Source: Ephydatia muelleri (taxonomy: Eukaryota; Porifera; Demospongiae; Spongillida; Spongillidae). From it: a stretch of 64,000 nt of DNA. Under the pieces are notes generated by a model. That model did not search any database, was not told the DNA's origin, and worked only from the letters and a program-made list of their open reading frames with translations. Made by a program: the position numbers and the translations under genes. Shown here in pieces: positions 22,059-33,362 of the stretch (position 1 is the stretch's first letter; each line of letters starts with the position of its first letter). The DNA lies in assembly GCA_013339895.1 (NCBI GenBank), contig JABACO010000008.1:1088584-1152583 (forward strand), given 5' to 3'.

Positions 22059-22487
22059 TTGGGGCATGATGAACGGCGCACCTGGCCAGCTGATGTCCTA
22101 GTGCCAAATTGGGATCTGGGGATACCGCAGCTTTTGATCTCACTGTTGCATCACCGCTTAATCAAAGCATCCTCAATGAGCGTGTGTGACAGCAGGATCA
22201 TCTGCCCGGGTTTCCAAACAAAGGAAGCATGCCTCCAACGATGTTAAGTGCTCAGAGAGCTAGGCTGGTCATGCATACCTTTAGCTGTTGAGACTTATAG
22301 TTGCTGGGGAGCAGAAGCACGCTTACATCTTTCACGCCTTGCCTCTCGCCTGGCTGCTAGACTCAATTGCTCCAAATCGCATGCCACCTCAACACTGTAT
22401 GGTAGGCTCAACTTGGTTCTAGTCAGAGCAAATGCAAGGGCACTGCTATCCCGAGCATATGGCGTCGGCTCTGACATCCCAGCTTAA
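22059..22487 (+). pseudogene. Retroelement ORF C-terminal fragment 2
   Basis: A frame-disrupted stretch: RTWPADVLVPNWDLG, then in another frame AAFDLTVASPLNQSILNE, then in a third ELGWSCIPLAVETYSCWGAEA and LYGRLNLVLVRANARALLSR. The order ADVLVPNW, FDLTV.SPL, LGW.C.PL.VETYG suggests a nuclease-like C-terminal domain of a reverse-transcriptase ORF. This is from recall and not certain. At least two frameshifts are needed. Confidence 0.5.
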
Positions 22488-22809
22488 CTATAGGTCGACA
22501 ATCAGCTGTTCAGACACAGTCGTTGTGTATTTTGTGTGTGCTCATTTACATAGTAGTAATAGCGTGCATTACCTGCTGTGGTGCTGCGTACAATATATGT
22601 TTAGTATTATTGCTGTATATGTTATTTGTAATGTACGCATGTTATTTTATACAAAGTATTATATAATAATTATTTTTGTCATTGTTGTTGTTTGGTGTTG
22701 CTATTCTACTTATCGTTATTACAATAAATTATTATTCATTCGGCATTATAAAATTCGAAATTTATAATGTGGTTCCTATTCACGGAAACAATCCTAATTA
22801 TTATATATA

Positions 22810-23033
22810 GGATCAGAATAGAAACCACATTATAAAATTTCCAGTCCTCGCAATAGAAATGTAACACTTGCGTTGAAATGTATGGCTAATTAGAAATTCA
22901 GCGCCTTATAACTCCATGACAGATACTCCGATTCTCAGTGCGTCGTGCAGAGAGCATTTCAGACTTCTAGAGTATCAAAAAATTGAAATCTTGAAAAAAC
23001 GTGTGTTAAGTCCCTTATCGCGGAAACGATCCC
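22810..23033. mobile_element. MITE of the GGATCGTTTCCGCG family, copy 3
   Basis: It follows the family consensus and ends ttatcgcggaaacgatccc. It lies tail-to-tail with copy 4, separated by eight bases. The left end is degenerate, and a small inverted fragment of the same end lies at about 22752-22798. Confidence 0.7.
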
Positions 23034-23041
23034 ATGTATGG

Positions 23042-23261
23042 AATCGTTTCCGCGATAAGGGACCTAACGCATGTTTTTTCAAGATTTCAATTTTTTATAT
23101 TCTAGAAGTCTGAAATGTCCTTTACACGTTGCTTATTTGTCGTGGAGCTGAATTTTTAACTAGCCATACATTTCAACTCAAGCGTTACACTTCTATACAC
23201 GTTGCTTCGTACCCAAGCGTTTACATTTCTATTGCACGTACTGAAAATTTTATAATGTATG
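23042..23261. mobile_element. MITE of the GGATCGTTTCCGCG family, copy 4 (inverted)
   Basis: It begins aatcgtttccgcgataaggg and carries the family interior in the opposite orientation to copy 3. The distal terminal repeat is missing. Confidence 0.7.
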
Positions 23262-23269
23262 AATAATTA

Positions 23270-23859
23270 CAGTCTCCCCTCGTTAAGAGCGCACCCGTTA
23301 TAAGCGCATCTAATCATATTCATAATATTCGCGGTGATATCAATGTGGTACTGTACAGTGGCCCGCTACCACTATCTTTAGTGCATTCTAGAAATCCGCT
23401 CCAGAAATATACAACTCGCTTGTTCTAACGTACATAATCATTATTGCTATCTGGGGACATGACAGAGGCACACGCAGAAAGGTGGAAACTGGTCACTCAG
23501 AAAACGTCGTAGCAGCCTGGTTTAAGCGAAAGACAGGCAAGGAGATGGAACAGCTCAATTGAGTGCAGCAGAGTGGGTCTTGGCTACAAAAAAAAAAGGA
23601 GACTGAAGGTGTTGTGACCATTGCTGAAATAGCAGCCAGGCTGCTTGGTCGAGAAACTGCAGAGGAGGATGATGGAGAGCCAGACTCCAACTACGTGAAA
23701 TCTCTGCCAGTGACGCTGGAAGAAGCAAAGAGGAGCTCTTTTCGTCTTTCAGAGTTTGTGGGAAACAATATAGCTCTGTTCTCTGAAGAGGGGTACCGAA
23801 CATTGCTGCAAATAGTGGATAAAATCCAGACTCTTACACCAGAGATGCTAAAAATCTAA
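23270..23859 (+). pseudogene. Possible pogo/Tigger transposase remnant
   Basis: At 23270 the sequence TACAGTCTCCCCTCGTTAAG resembles a pogo/Tigger terminal repeat following a TA target. Further on, the frame 23563-23859 encodes VTIAEIAARLLGRE and PVTLEEAKRSSFRLSEFV, similar in style to Tigger C-terminal tails. The catalytic region is absent and the right end was not found. Weak call. Confidence 0.3.
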
Positions 23860-24291
23860 ATCTGTGTGTCTCAAGTTAAAAGGTGAAAGAGAGGAGGAAA
23901 AATCCTAAAATACCTAATGTAATAGCAAACGCCGCTGATCTGAAAAAAATAAAATAATAATAATATTTTATTTTTACGTTCTAAGCCATACTTATGATAA
24001 AGCCAAATAGCTTATGCGAAATTACTATACTTTCCTGTGAGTTGGCTGATGGTATGAAGTCATTGTTTTGTCTGTTCATCCCTTTTGTGTCATACATAAG
24101 TTAGAAAGGTCTTTTAGTGCCAGATTTACCTTTTTTACCAGCCAATGTCAACTCAAGGAGAAGATGAAGAATATGATATGCTGTTTGGTGATAATATGAA
24201 TGAATGGAGTAAGGATCAACTACAGCCAAGACATTTATTGATGATGAGTTTAAGGATACCTAAGATAGCCTGAAATCACTTGAGGAAAAAT

Positions 24292-24577
24292 GATCCACTA
24301 ATCTAGTGGAAAAATAACACGAAACATTTTTCATAATGGTTAGGAAGTACCACTATTCCAGCTTCCATAGACCTCAACCAATAGCTCATTACAATAGTTA
24401 CATGCATTGTAAGGCTAAATAGCAATCTAGCATTACATTTAAAAAGTTCCACTTCCCCAGATTCTCAGGAAGTCATTTCGTCTTTCTTGAAGGACATTAC
24501 CATTTCTGATGGATGGTACAGTGGAAGCTGGTACTTCCTAACCAGCATGTTATTATTTTCCACCAGATAAGTGGATC
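24292..24577. mobile_element. Palindromic MITE, about 286 bp
   Basis: Ends are inverted repeats of about 50 bases: GATCCAC...ATCTAGTGGAAAA at left and ttttccaccagataagtggatc at right. The repeats continue into ggttaggaagtacca. No coding sequence. Confidence 0.7.
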
Positions 24578-25509
24578 TTCTTTTATGAAGAAGTATTCTA
24601 GGTATATCTTTGGAACTTATCACCAATAACATTCAGCTGCGATCTCTGATCACCAGTTGAGCATCACTCAGATGAACAGCATTCTCACCAAACAGTACAT
24701 TTATATTTGATCTTCATCTACTCTACTAACTGTTTTGCTGTAGGATTCCAACCTACTTTCATAAAAGGATTTCGCACCATAGCAGGAAGATTGACTGTCA
24801 TTTATTGGAGACTATGTTGGTTTAATAACTATTAGTAACCTGCAATGGCATGAAAAGGCAGGCATGAAGTGCTGATAGCCTGCACAACGTGTGACCATGG
24901 AGGCGTGGAGGATAAAACTAATTACATCCTGTTTAAAACTGGTAGGGCTCTAGTTCACAGATCTTTATAAACCCTTTTGCCTCTTTGTGTTGGAGTTCGT
25001 GTTCAAGTTCTGAGTTCTTGTGTTTTTCAGTGTTGTACTTGTTGTCATATTCAAAGACATGGTGGTTTGGTAGGCTCAAATTGCAATTGTGACATTGTGA
25101 TATCAATATAATAGCAACGTTGTGCACCTATGGACAAAATGAGTGACTCAAAATAACTGATTAAATAATACACTTACTTTTTTATTTATTACATGTTCAT
25201 GCAATTACCTAATTTCCACCTATAGGTAGAATGATATTGTCACAAATACACAATAAAGTGTCTCTATTTAGTATGTAGGTATACTGTTGCATTGATTGAT
25301 GCAGATCTAGCTGCATCAGCAATTTTTTTTTTTTTACGAACAGCTTACAGTTAGATAAAGATGGAACAGGCATATATAGGCTAAGAAGACATCATGTATT
25401 AGTTTGTGGGAGAAAAACTTCAATTTGCCAAGCCTGCATGACATGATAACTTTAAGTGTACAATTGGGAAAGATAAATTAAAATGTTACTACCCACATTC
25501 TCTTCACAG
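24578..25509. other. Intron sequence, nothing recognised
   Basis: AT-rich. No domain-bearing ORF or repeat recognised. Confidence 0.4.
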
Positions 25510-25611
25510 AATGGCTCAACTGCTCTTGTTGTTGCCTGCCAGAATGGGCATAAGGAAATAGTGGAATCCCTGTTGCACAATGGAGCACAAGTCAATTTAC
25601 AGCATAAAATG
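25510..25611 (+). CDS. MIB-like gene exon: ankyrin repeat 6
   Basis: Acceptor tcttcacag, donor gtgatc, phase 0/0, 34 codons: NGSTALVVACQNGHKEIVES, ending AQVNLQHKM. Confidence 0.92.
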
Positions 25612-26571
25612 GTGATCACTTTGTTTTGTGAAGAGATAAGTATTTTATTTACTAGTCCACAAAAAATAATGATTTTGTTTGCTGAAACATTCAGTTCTCT
25701 ATTTTCCCCATGTGAAGAGAAGCAGCACAGAGACGGAAATGTTCATCAACCACTTTTGTAACACATTGTTAAGAATAGTATAGAAATTTGAATTCCTTAG
25801 TACTGGAAACATGCCTAGTGATTTCAGTAGACAGAAATAGCATGGAATCATAGTTGAGGAAGGAATTTGCTTATTATGTTGTATGCAAAGTCATTATTGT
25901 GGCGCAAGCTACAAAAGAATTACACATTTATGTTCAATTTGAACTAGATAGTCAAAAGTAGTTCTTATTTGATTTTGTAGAGAAACAGCATGAATTCCCA
26001 CTCATCTACTGTGTATATCTACATTAGCAGCATATTAATGCAATATTTTGTTTTGCATGTGAGCTATATGATTTTTCGTAACTACTGGGGATTGTATTGT
26101 TGGTTGGTACCAATACTGCAATAGCATAATTCGTATTATAGCTGCATACAATTTTTTTTTAAATCTGATTGTCTCAGTTATCGTTGAAGTATGAATGAAC
26201 AAAGTTGAGCAGTTTTGAAGAATACCATCCTCATTGCAATTAATTTGGTTTTGATGGGATTATTAGTAAGCTAGAAAGACCTATTGAGGGCCTTAAGAGT
26301 TATTATAATACATCAGCAGCAGACTAAATACATAAAATATTAATGTTGCTAACAGCTAAGTAATAAACTATATATGGTTGTGACACAGTATCCTCACCAT
26401 GTTTCAAGCATCAATAACACTTCCATCTATCCACCACCATTTGCACACATAACTAATTGAAGAATTGCATTATGTAACATCCATCATGCAATGAGATGCA
26501 TAATTAATTTTAGATCCAAGAAGAAAATTGTATGCAAAGTGCCATCATCATTTAATCTCAATTGACCATAG
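25612..26571. other. Intron sequence, nothing recognised
   Basis: AT-rich, no supported feature. Confidence 0.4.
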
Positions 26572-26673
26572 CATGGAGGTTTGCCACTTATAATGGCAGC
26601 ACAAAATGGTCACCAGGAAATAACACAAATGTTATTGGATGCTGGAGCAGATGCAAATAACATGGATGTTGAG
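26572..26673 (+). CDS. MIB-like gene exon: ankyrin repeat 7
   Basis: Acceptor gaccatag, donor gtaatt, phase 0/0, 34 codons: HGGLPLIMAAQNGHQEITQM, ending ADANNMDVE. Confidence 0.92.
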
Positions 26674-27777
26674 GTAATTGTATAGATGGTAAACAAAATG
26701 AACAAAATAATGCAGAATTGATTTAGAGTGAAGCATTTTTTTTTCCGTTTGTCATTGAAGTAATTTAAAGTTGTATTTGTGGGTTAGTTGTGGTGAAATA
26801 AAGATTTGACAATGTTAGATCCGGGATTGTGCATGTATGATTGTGCATTTAAGATAGAGGGGAGGAAATAACAAACGTTCTACCATTCTGCACATGTATG
26901 CCTGCATGTGTCACTATTCGTTGTTCAGAACAAAAGAGTGTTATCTAGCTCGTCAATAAGTGCTATTTGGATTCTAAATTTGAAGCAGGCACCACACCAC
27001 ACCGCATAGTTAATATCATGCTTTGTACTCTACATGTACATTTTATACCCATTGTGAAAAGATCACTGTAAATTTTGCAGTTACAGTGCAGTTGAATGTG
27101 AAGTCAGCACCACGAGTTGAGTTAGAGTGTTAGTGCACAAAGTATAGTTCTAGTATTAAGGATTGTTATTGTATTTGATTGTATGGTCCATAAAACAGCT
27201 GTTCAATATAAAACATTAAAATGAAATCTCCCTATCGTATTTTGTACTGGGCACTCTACCACGCAGATCCTAGTTATTATCAAAAAGAAATGATTGTGGG
27301 GTAATGGTAAGTGTGTGTTCCCTCAGGTAAAATTCTGTGACTAAACATCATAGTATAGATGACAGTACTCTGTGACTGGAGGGATACGGTTAGCAAGATA
27401 GTCTGGGTAGATCATGTAAGGAAGGTTTCCTTGTTTCAAAATTGTGCTTGCAAAAAATGCTGAACTCTTTCACCAAGAATAATGAGGAGTATTATATTCT
27501 AGAAGTATAGCCTAGTACAGGTAACAAAGACTATGCAATATTACGACCACTGAAGGTATAAAGAGCACTGAGAAGACAAAAGGCATCCCTTCTGTAAAGC
27601 CTTAGCTGTCAATCGATAAGCAGTGTAAGCAGTTCAAATCTGAAGAAATGTGTAAACCCCAAGATTGCATACAGAAGCAATTGTATTTAGAGATATCAAA
27701 ACAAACACAAACAATTCTTATATAATATAATACATACATCCATACCCTGACACACTGAGACACACTTGCTATGAAAG
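26674..27777. other. Intron sequence, nothing recognised
   Basis: No coding or repeat signal that I can support. Confidence 0.4.
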
Positions 27778-28068
27778 TTACAATGAGGAACTATCCCCCT
27801 CCTGAAGGGAATATCCACATTGTAAGAGGAGGGCTCGGGCATTGGCTCGCACAAGCGTCAAATTAAGGCGGCTGTACAGGCTGCACACAACCTTGGACTT
27901 GGGGGAGTTAGTCCTTGTGGCAAGGTATGATGCGAGCCGTGAAAAAGCTTGCACCGCTTCACTGCCCCAAGCTCCATATGACTCGGCCACAAGGGGAATA
28001 CACATCCACCCCAACTTGGAACACTTGGCATCATTGGCAGTGTGCTTCCTTAGAGATACACAATCCAA
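27778..28068 (-). pseudogene. Retroelement ORF C-terminal fragment 3
   Basis: A 96-codon frame encodes RKHTANDAKCSKLGWMCIPL, AESYGAWGSEA and LYSRLNLTLVRANARALLLQ, the best preserved of the three related fragments in this window. Upstream coding sequence (higher coordinates) is not recognisable, so it is probably a 5'-truncated retroelement copy. Confidence 0.55.
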
Positions 28069-28880
28069 TTTGTAAGACCAGTATTAATAACTCGGCTTTT
28101 CAGAAGAGCATAATTAGCTGCCAATTTTGAAATCAAATGCGCAAATTTGGAGAATGCTAAAGGAAATCTGATCTGAGCTAGTACTGTGAGAAAAGTAGAG
28201 CTCAGTGTCAGCTGCAAATATCTTGGCTCTAAATGAATTAAAATTAAAATCAGGAAGGTCATAATAAATGTTATAACCATTAAGGGACAAATATTTGCAA
28301 TCTTTCCAAACAACACTAGTAACTGTAGTAACTGGTTGGTAAGTCGATAGTGACTGACTAATGTAAAACTGTTGGTGTTGACTAATAAATGAGAAACACG
28401 AATATTGACTTCACCAAGTGAAGACAAAAAGCCACAGCACATGACTTTAAAAAAGAGCTTTTCACGGGGCACAAACTCAATTATAATCTGATATAATAAT
28501 GACAAGTAGATTGCTTAGTAAGAAAACCAAACTGAACTTTAGAGATTGTTATTGGTACATTACAACCAACCTGTTGAATCAGGATCAAACATATTATATA
28601 CTGTACTGCTGAAAATAAGCCAAATGTGTAAAACCTTTAAGTATTAATTCCACACAGTAGTGGAGACCCAAAACTGATGAGGGATGGTTTATAATTATTG
28701 TACCAACATTCATGATTTTAAATACATAAACAAAGTGTCCATAGAACCTGCTTTCAGCTAACATCATTTTCATAAAAGCAGTACTTTTCTGCTGTGGTTT
28801 GATGACTTATGCATCTAACTTTGATCGGGATTTGATGTTTAGGTGAAAATGATATATTTATATTTTTATGTTTGATATAG
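28069..28880. other. Intron sequence, nothing recognised
   Basis: AT-rich; the 151-codon minus-strand frame at 28050-28505 is hydrophobic, has no recognisable domain and no supporting signals. Confidence 0.4.
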
Positions 28881-28982
28881 AATGGTGCAACACCACTCAT
28901 AATGGCAGCACAAAATGGCCACAGAAAGATATTGGATATTCTTCTAAATGCTCATGCAAATCCTAATTCTTCTAGCAGAAAG
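28881..28982 (+). CDS. MIB-like gene exon: ankyrin repeat 8
   Basis: Acceptor ttgatatag, donor gttagt, phase 0/0, 34 codons: NGATPLIMAAQNGHRKILDI, ending ANPNSSSRK. The next exon follows after 93 bases. Confidence 0.92.
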
Positions 28983-29075
28983 GTTAGTTATTTATGCTCA
29001 AGCAGTGCACATAATGGTTCCATATTCATTTTGTGAGGTCTGTGGTTTTGTATGTGCCCTGGTTTCCCCTTCTAG

Positions 29076-29177
29076 AATGGTGCCACACCCCTAATAATGG
29101 CATCCCAAAATGGACACAAGGACATTGTTGATGCCCTACTCCAAGCTAATGCTGATCCAAACTTATTGGATACAGAT
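29076..29177 (+). CDS. MIB-like gene exon: ankyrin repeat 9
   Basis: Acceptor cccttctag, donor gtaagc, phase 0/0, 34 codons: NGATPLIMASQNGHKDIVDA, ending ADPNLLDTD. It is very close in sequence to repeat 8. Confidence 0.92.
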
Positions 29178-29612
29178 GTAAGCATTGTGCATGCAAGTTT
29201 GTAACATCCCTTCCTTGACATGATTATACACTGTGTTAAAGGATGCTGTATCATATATTAGATGCATATTTCCCTATATATATATAATATTAGGGTGATA
29301 TAACTTGACATACAGTATTACCCCTAATTGCATATTAACGAGGGGCTCTTAAGTTTCAAACGTCAGCTTTCACATGCCTTTATATTTTTACAATATACAA
29401 TTGAACTATACATCCAAGACTTTGACTTGATTGTTAGATTCACAGAGCCTTCATGTGAAAGTGTTTCAGCATCCATTGGCAAAATAAATTGGCACAGTAC
29501 TTGCTCTATTATTTGCATCAATCTTGATTTGATCTCAAAAAGCTCCACTTGTTCTACATTGTGAATGTTGGTTCACATTTGATCTCCAGTGTTTTATACA
29601 TGTTTAATGTAG

Positions 29613-29714
29613 GACGGAACTACTGCGTTGATAATGGCAGCACAAAACGGGCATCAAGATATTGCAGAAGCACTTATAAAAGCAAATGCAGATACTAACA
29701 TTATAAATACAAAA
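29613..29714 (+). CDS. MIB-like gene exon: ankyrin repeat 10
   Basis: Acceptor ttaatgtag, donor gtgagt, phase 0/0, 34 codons: DGTTALIMAAQNGHQDIAEA, ending ADTNIINTK. Confidence 0.92.
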
Positions 29715-30518
29715 GTGAGTACACATGGCAGAGTTAATTTGCTGTCAACTAGATTCTGAATAAATGCTGCATCACAATTTTGAAACACTGTATCAAATAT
29801 GCAATATGGCTGCATAGAAATATGTGGTTGTCTCCACACTGATTGTACAGGCTTATTTTGCACCTTTGCAAGAACACGAATATGCAATGACACGCATCAT
29901 AAGTAATACTAAAGTGCCTCATAACTCTAATTTTCAATGCATTTATGTTGTTGAGATTCTTAAGACAATCTAAAAAGCTGAAGCCCAGTTTCATTGGACT
30001 CATGCAATAGATCTGACTGTATTTTAAGGTGATATTTTAGTTAGGCTTAAAATGGGCTGAGTAGATTGTGAACATTACAAATTCAAATTTCTTGTACATG
30101 GTAGTAGTGAAAAATACTGCTTGCATTTTGAAATGATATCATACAATTTAAACTACTTTATAGAAGCAAAAGTATGAAAGGTAGCTTTCATTTTAGATTA
30201 TTATATCAGTCACTTAGGGTTGCTTTAATATACTCCGAGACATTTACAAATCAGTTAGCACACAACGACACTGGTTGATAAATAGAAATGCCTGAAACTT
30301 TTCCTTGTTAATTGAGTCAAGCAATTCTAGCCCATCCACACCAATTTACTTATTCAGAAATGAATCAGGAATATATTGTTTAATGTGTAATATCCAAAAT
30401 GGTTTCAGTAAGCCTTAGAAACTCCATTAAAAAATCAAGGATAGTACACATGTTTTTTTGATCTCTTGAATTATTACGAATAATATAACATATTGCTTAT
30501 GTGTGTCATATTTCACAG
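29715..30518. other. Intron sequence; source of a nearby duplication
   Basis: No gene seen. The last 130 bases (from about 30390) plus the first bases of the next exon are duplicated at 31065-31192. Confidence 0.5.
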
Positions 30519-30620
30519 AATGGTGCATCTCCTCTTATTATGGCCGCACAGAATGGACATTTAGGATTAGTGAATGTATTGCTAGCAGCTAAAGCAGATG
30601 TAAATGTGTGTGGCAAAAAA
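30519..30620 (+). CDS. MIB-like gene exon: ankyrin repeat 11
   Basis: Acceptor atttcacag, donor gtaagc, phase 0/0, 34 codons: NGASPLIMAAQNGHLGLVNV, ending ADVNVCGKK. Its acceptor region has a truncated copy downstream. Confidence 0.92.
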
Positions 30621-30713
30621 GTAAGCCTTCATATTTAAGTGCTGTCCGTTGTTGCTTTGTTAGGCATGCATAGTGTCTTCTCATTGAGTCTATGCATAGT
30701 GGTGGGTTCATGG

Positions 30714-30905
30714 CAGTGGCACATACAGTTTGACAGGGGGGGGGGGGGGGGGGGGGGCCCCGAGATAATTTCACTATCAATTTTCACCATCTATGTTCTT
30801 AGTAAACAATACTATCAATCTGCACCATATATGGTTGGAGTAAGACCATATATGGTGCAAATCGATAGTAAAATCATCTCAGCACCCCCTCTGTATCCGC
30901 CACTG
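30714..30905. mobile_element. hAT-type MITE with G-tract, 192 bp
   Basis: Left end CAGTGGCACATACAG, right end CTGTATCCGCCACTG; a run of about 20 G lies near the left end and a C-rich run near the right. CAGTGGCGGATACAG-type ends are common for hAT MITEs. No clear target duplication. Confidence 0.65.
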
Positions 30906-31064
30906 CACCAAGGGCACTTGCGCTTCCTTCACACTAGTGTGTAAATATGATCTGTTAGATGCAGGATTGATAGTGCAAAGGCAAGGGAACGAGGGTACAG
31001 CACAATTACAGTGGGTTTAATTAGTTGATTGGTCGGTCGATTGGTCAGTCGGTTGGTCGGATAT

Positions 31065-31192
31065 TAATATCCAAAATGGTTTAAGTAAGCCTTAGAAAAT
31101 CCATGGATAGTTCGCATGTTTTCTTTGATCTCTTTGATTTATTGCGAATAATATAACATAATAAATATCGCATATTTCACAGAATGCATCTA
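31065..31192 (+). pseudogene. Duplicated 3' intron end and start of ankyrin exon 11
   Basis: It matches 30390-30530: tccaaaatggttt.agtaag, the polypyrimidine stretch, the acceptor atttcacag and the first exon bases aatg--gcatct with three bases lost. It then stops at accaaccgactgacc, which is the inverse of ggtcagtcggttggt at 31045. The exon copy is only about 10 bases, but the acceptor looks intact. Confidence 0.75.
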
Positions 31193-31356
31193 CCAACCGA
31201 CTGACCGACCGACCAGTGTTGGTGCGATTTATCGTGATATATCGCGATTAAATTTTGTATCGCGATTACGGATATTTTTGTAATTATATCGCGATTACAA
31301 AGCGGAAATTCATATACAGCGTACTAACAATAACACTATAAGAGTAGTCATTTTAT

Positions 31357-31623
31357 TTAAGAGTTGTGACGCAGAAAGATACATTTTCCTAGCCGTGCAG
31401 GAAGGAGACGCCATCTTTTCTTCTGCAGTATGTTCTTTGCGGTAGAAAAAACCCTTTTAGAGGGAGCCGTGGATGCTGGAACAGCTAGATTTTTTTTAAC
31501 CAATTTGGATACTAATGGGTATACTGACTCATTTTCTTTCCACCAAGCCAAAGGATCCTCTTTTCTAAAGTTAATCTCCCCTTCATGTAGATAACTTTGT
31601 AGCTCCTCTTCAACTATATTCAC
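31357..31623 (-). pseudogene. hAT C-terminal dimerisation domain fragment
   Basis: It encodes DPLAWWKENESVYPLVSKL and PASTAPSKRVFSTAKNILQK, the conserved hAT C-terminal pattern (WW......P.L...A......SAPSERVFS). It belongs to the deletion derivative 31214-32220. The acidic and Trp residues of the catalytic core are missing. Confidence 0.85.
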
Positions 31624-31893
31624 ATCATGTGAGCCTTGTGTGACGTTTCCTTTCCAAAGAGCACATCAAAAGTGTCATCTTGTTCTACATTGCATCGTTT
31701 GGGTGCTCCTCCTCTTCACTCTAATGAGACTCATCATTAGCTGTCGATATGTTTCTCATTTCAGTTAGCAATTGCTGTACAATGACATATTTTTTTCCGA
31801 CGTTGAGCCACGATCGCTTGTTGCTGTGTACATTGTACAATGAAAAAATAATACTAACACATGCAGATAAAAACTTACTTTTTGCCACAATCC

Positions 31894-32133
31894 TTAACCA
31901 AATCGATCATGTGCGTGCATGTGCAAGAGATGGTGCCTCATATTGGTGTTGTTGTTGTCGTGCTTTGAAACCCACGTGCAGCACTTAAGACAGACAACCC
32001 ACGAAGAGGCTGAGTATAACTTGTGCATCCCAAAATACTCCCGCACGCCGCTTTTGTGCTTTTTGCGGTCCACTGGAACCAGATCGCTTTTTAGTGTTAA
32101 GATTGCGGGTTTCTTTTCCTTACGAGTCGCCAT
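31894..32133 (-). pseudogene. hAT N-terminal BED zinc-finger fragment
   Basis: It begins MATRKEKKPAI and contains SGVREYFGMHK, CLKCCTWVSK and MRHHLLHMHAHDRFG, the W.YF....C..C......T..L..HL...H pattern of a BED finger. It is the first part of the transposase whose end is at 31357-31623. Confidence 0.75.
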
Positions 32134-32978
32134 GCTTACACGAGGTTATTACACTCAATTAATCGCGATTAAAAGTCTTATATCGCGATTACGGCCAAAT
32201 ACGTAATAACGGCAACACTGCGACCGACCGACCGACCGACCGACCGATTTAGTTGTACGATCGTATTATACTCCACTGTAACTCTGCCAACCTTGTTCCC
32301 TTGCATTTGCACCATCAATCCTACATCGAACAAATCATATTCTCAATAGAGAAGTTTTCCATTTACTTATAAATATAATTTCAATTTATAAACATGTGTG
32401 ATCTGAATAAGGGTTGTATGTGGTAATAAACTGAATTTTCTTCTAGCTCCAAGTAGTACTAAATGATGCTTGACGAGTGTATGAAATGCTTTATTTCCAA
32501 TTATGCTGATGTTATTATAATTATGGACAACAGTTGTTAATAATGGAGTGCAGTGAAACTCTTATTACATTTGCTGGAGTGTATCGGAAGGATTTGACTC
32601 TGACTACGAATGTCATTAAAAACACGCGACTTGTTTCTAACAGACTCCCGACAATCGGATCACTTGGATGGCTGTTTGAATCGAACGAGAAAACAAAAAT
32701 GAGCAGTTTCGTTGTCGTTTTATGTCGCGGTTGTAGAGGACAAAAGGGTACTGCCCGTCCTCGTTCCCAGTCCCGGAATTATCTTCTTAACCACGCGCGA
32801 TAGGAACAGTTTTAAAAGAAAGAAATTGCACCAATAGTTTCAGATTTGGTCTGCATCTTCGCTTTTGTAATCAAATTGCGAGCTATGTATTGGCAATTGT
32901 TTATAGCAACTACTAAATACGATTTGAATTGTATGTCCTTTGTGTGACAATCGTATGAACAAAGAATGCATGAAACAA

Positions 32979-33231
32979 GTGACTAACAACATTCTTTATG
33001 AGAAATTTGGTAGGCAACAGTGGTGTAAAAAGCAAAGAAACAAGGGTCTAACAATAAGTGAAAATGTAATAGTCCTGCATGTACATATAGCACACGAATA
33101 ACATAATATCTTACACATGTGCAAAATATAGGACTTCTACATTTCCCTATTTTGTTAGACCCTTTTTTCCTTGTGTACACCATCAAATCCTATACACCAC
33201 AAAATTTCTTAATAAGAATGTTTATAGTTAC
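32979..33231. mobile_element. MITE with 70-bp inverted ends
   Basis: Left GTGACTAACAACATTCTTTA...AAGGGTCTAAC and right gttagaccc...aagaatgtttatagttac are inverted matches. A one-ended relative lies at about 41630-41725 (gtaactaaaaacattctcta...aagggtctaa). Confidence 0.6.
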
Positions 33232-33260
33232 TATAAGAACGTCTCTTTTGTATTGAATAG

Positions 33261-33362
33261 TCTGGACTGACAGCATTAATTCAAGCATGCCAGCAAGGGA
33301 ATGCAGAAATAGTAAAAGTGTTATTGAAGGCTGGAGCAAATGTTCACCTGAAAGGACATAAG
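33261..33362 (+). CDS. MIB-like gene exon: ankyrin repeat 12
   Basis: Acceptor attgaatag, donor gtatgc, phase 0/0, 34 codons: SGLTALIQACQQGNAEIVKV, ending ANVHLKGHK. Confidence 0.9.

Larger units (their letters stand above)
31214..32220 (-). mobile_element. hAT deletion derivative (BED finger plus dimerisation domain), 1.0 kb
   Basis: Ends CAGTGTTG and CAACACTG are flanked by identical CGACCGAC (31206-31213 and 32221-32228), an 8-bp duplication as expected for hAT. The target is a GACC repeat, so the duplication alone is weak evidence. The minus strand encodes an N-terminal BED-type zinc finger and a C-terminal hAT dimerisation region, but nothing catalytic between. Confidence 0.8.
30944..32341. 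mobile_element. Fold-back element carrying a captured host intron/exon junction
   Basis: The ends 30944-31062 and 32221-32341 are inverted repeats of about 115 bases (for example AGGATTGAT.GTGCAAA.GCAA and its reverse complement), grading inward into GGTC/GACC repeats. Between them lie a copy of the upstream host sequence (31065-31192) and a hAT derivative (31214-32220). No target duplication was found. Confidence 0.6.

Noticed and set aside
28050..28505. 151-codon hydrophobic minus-strand ORF
   Set aside because: AT-rich composition, no domain, lies within an intron of the + strand gene and partly under a retroelement fragment.
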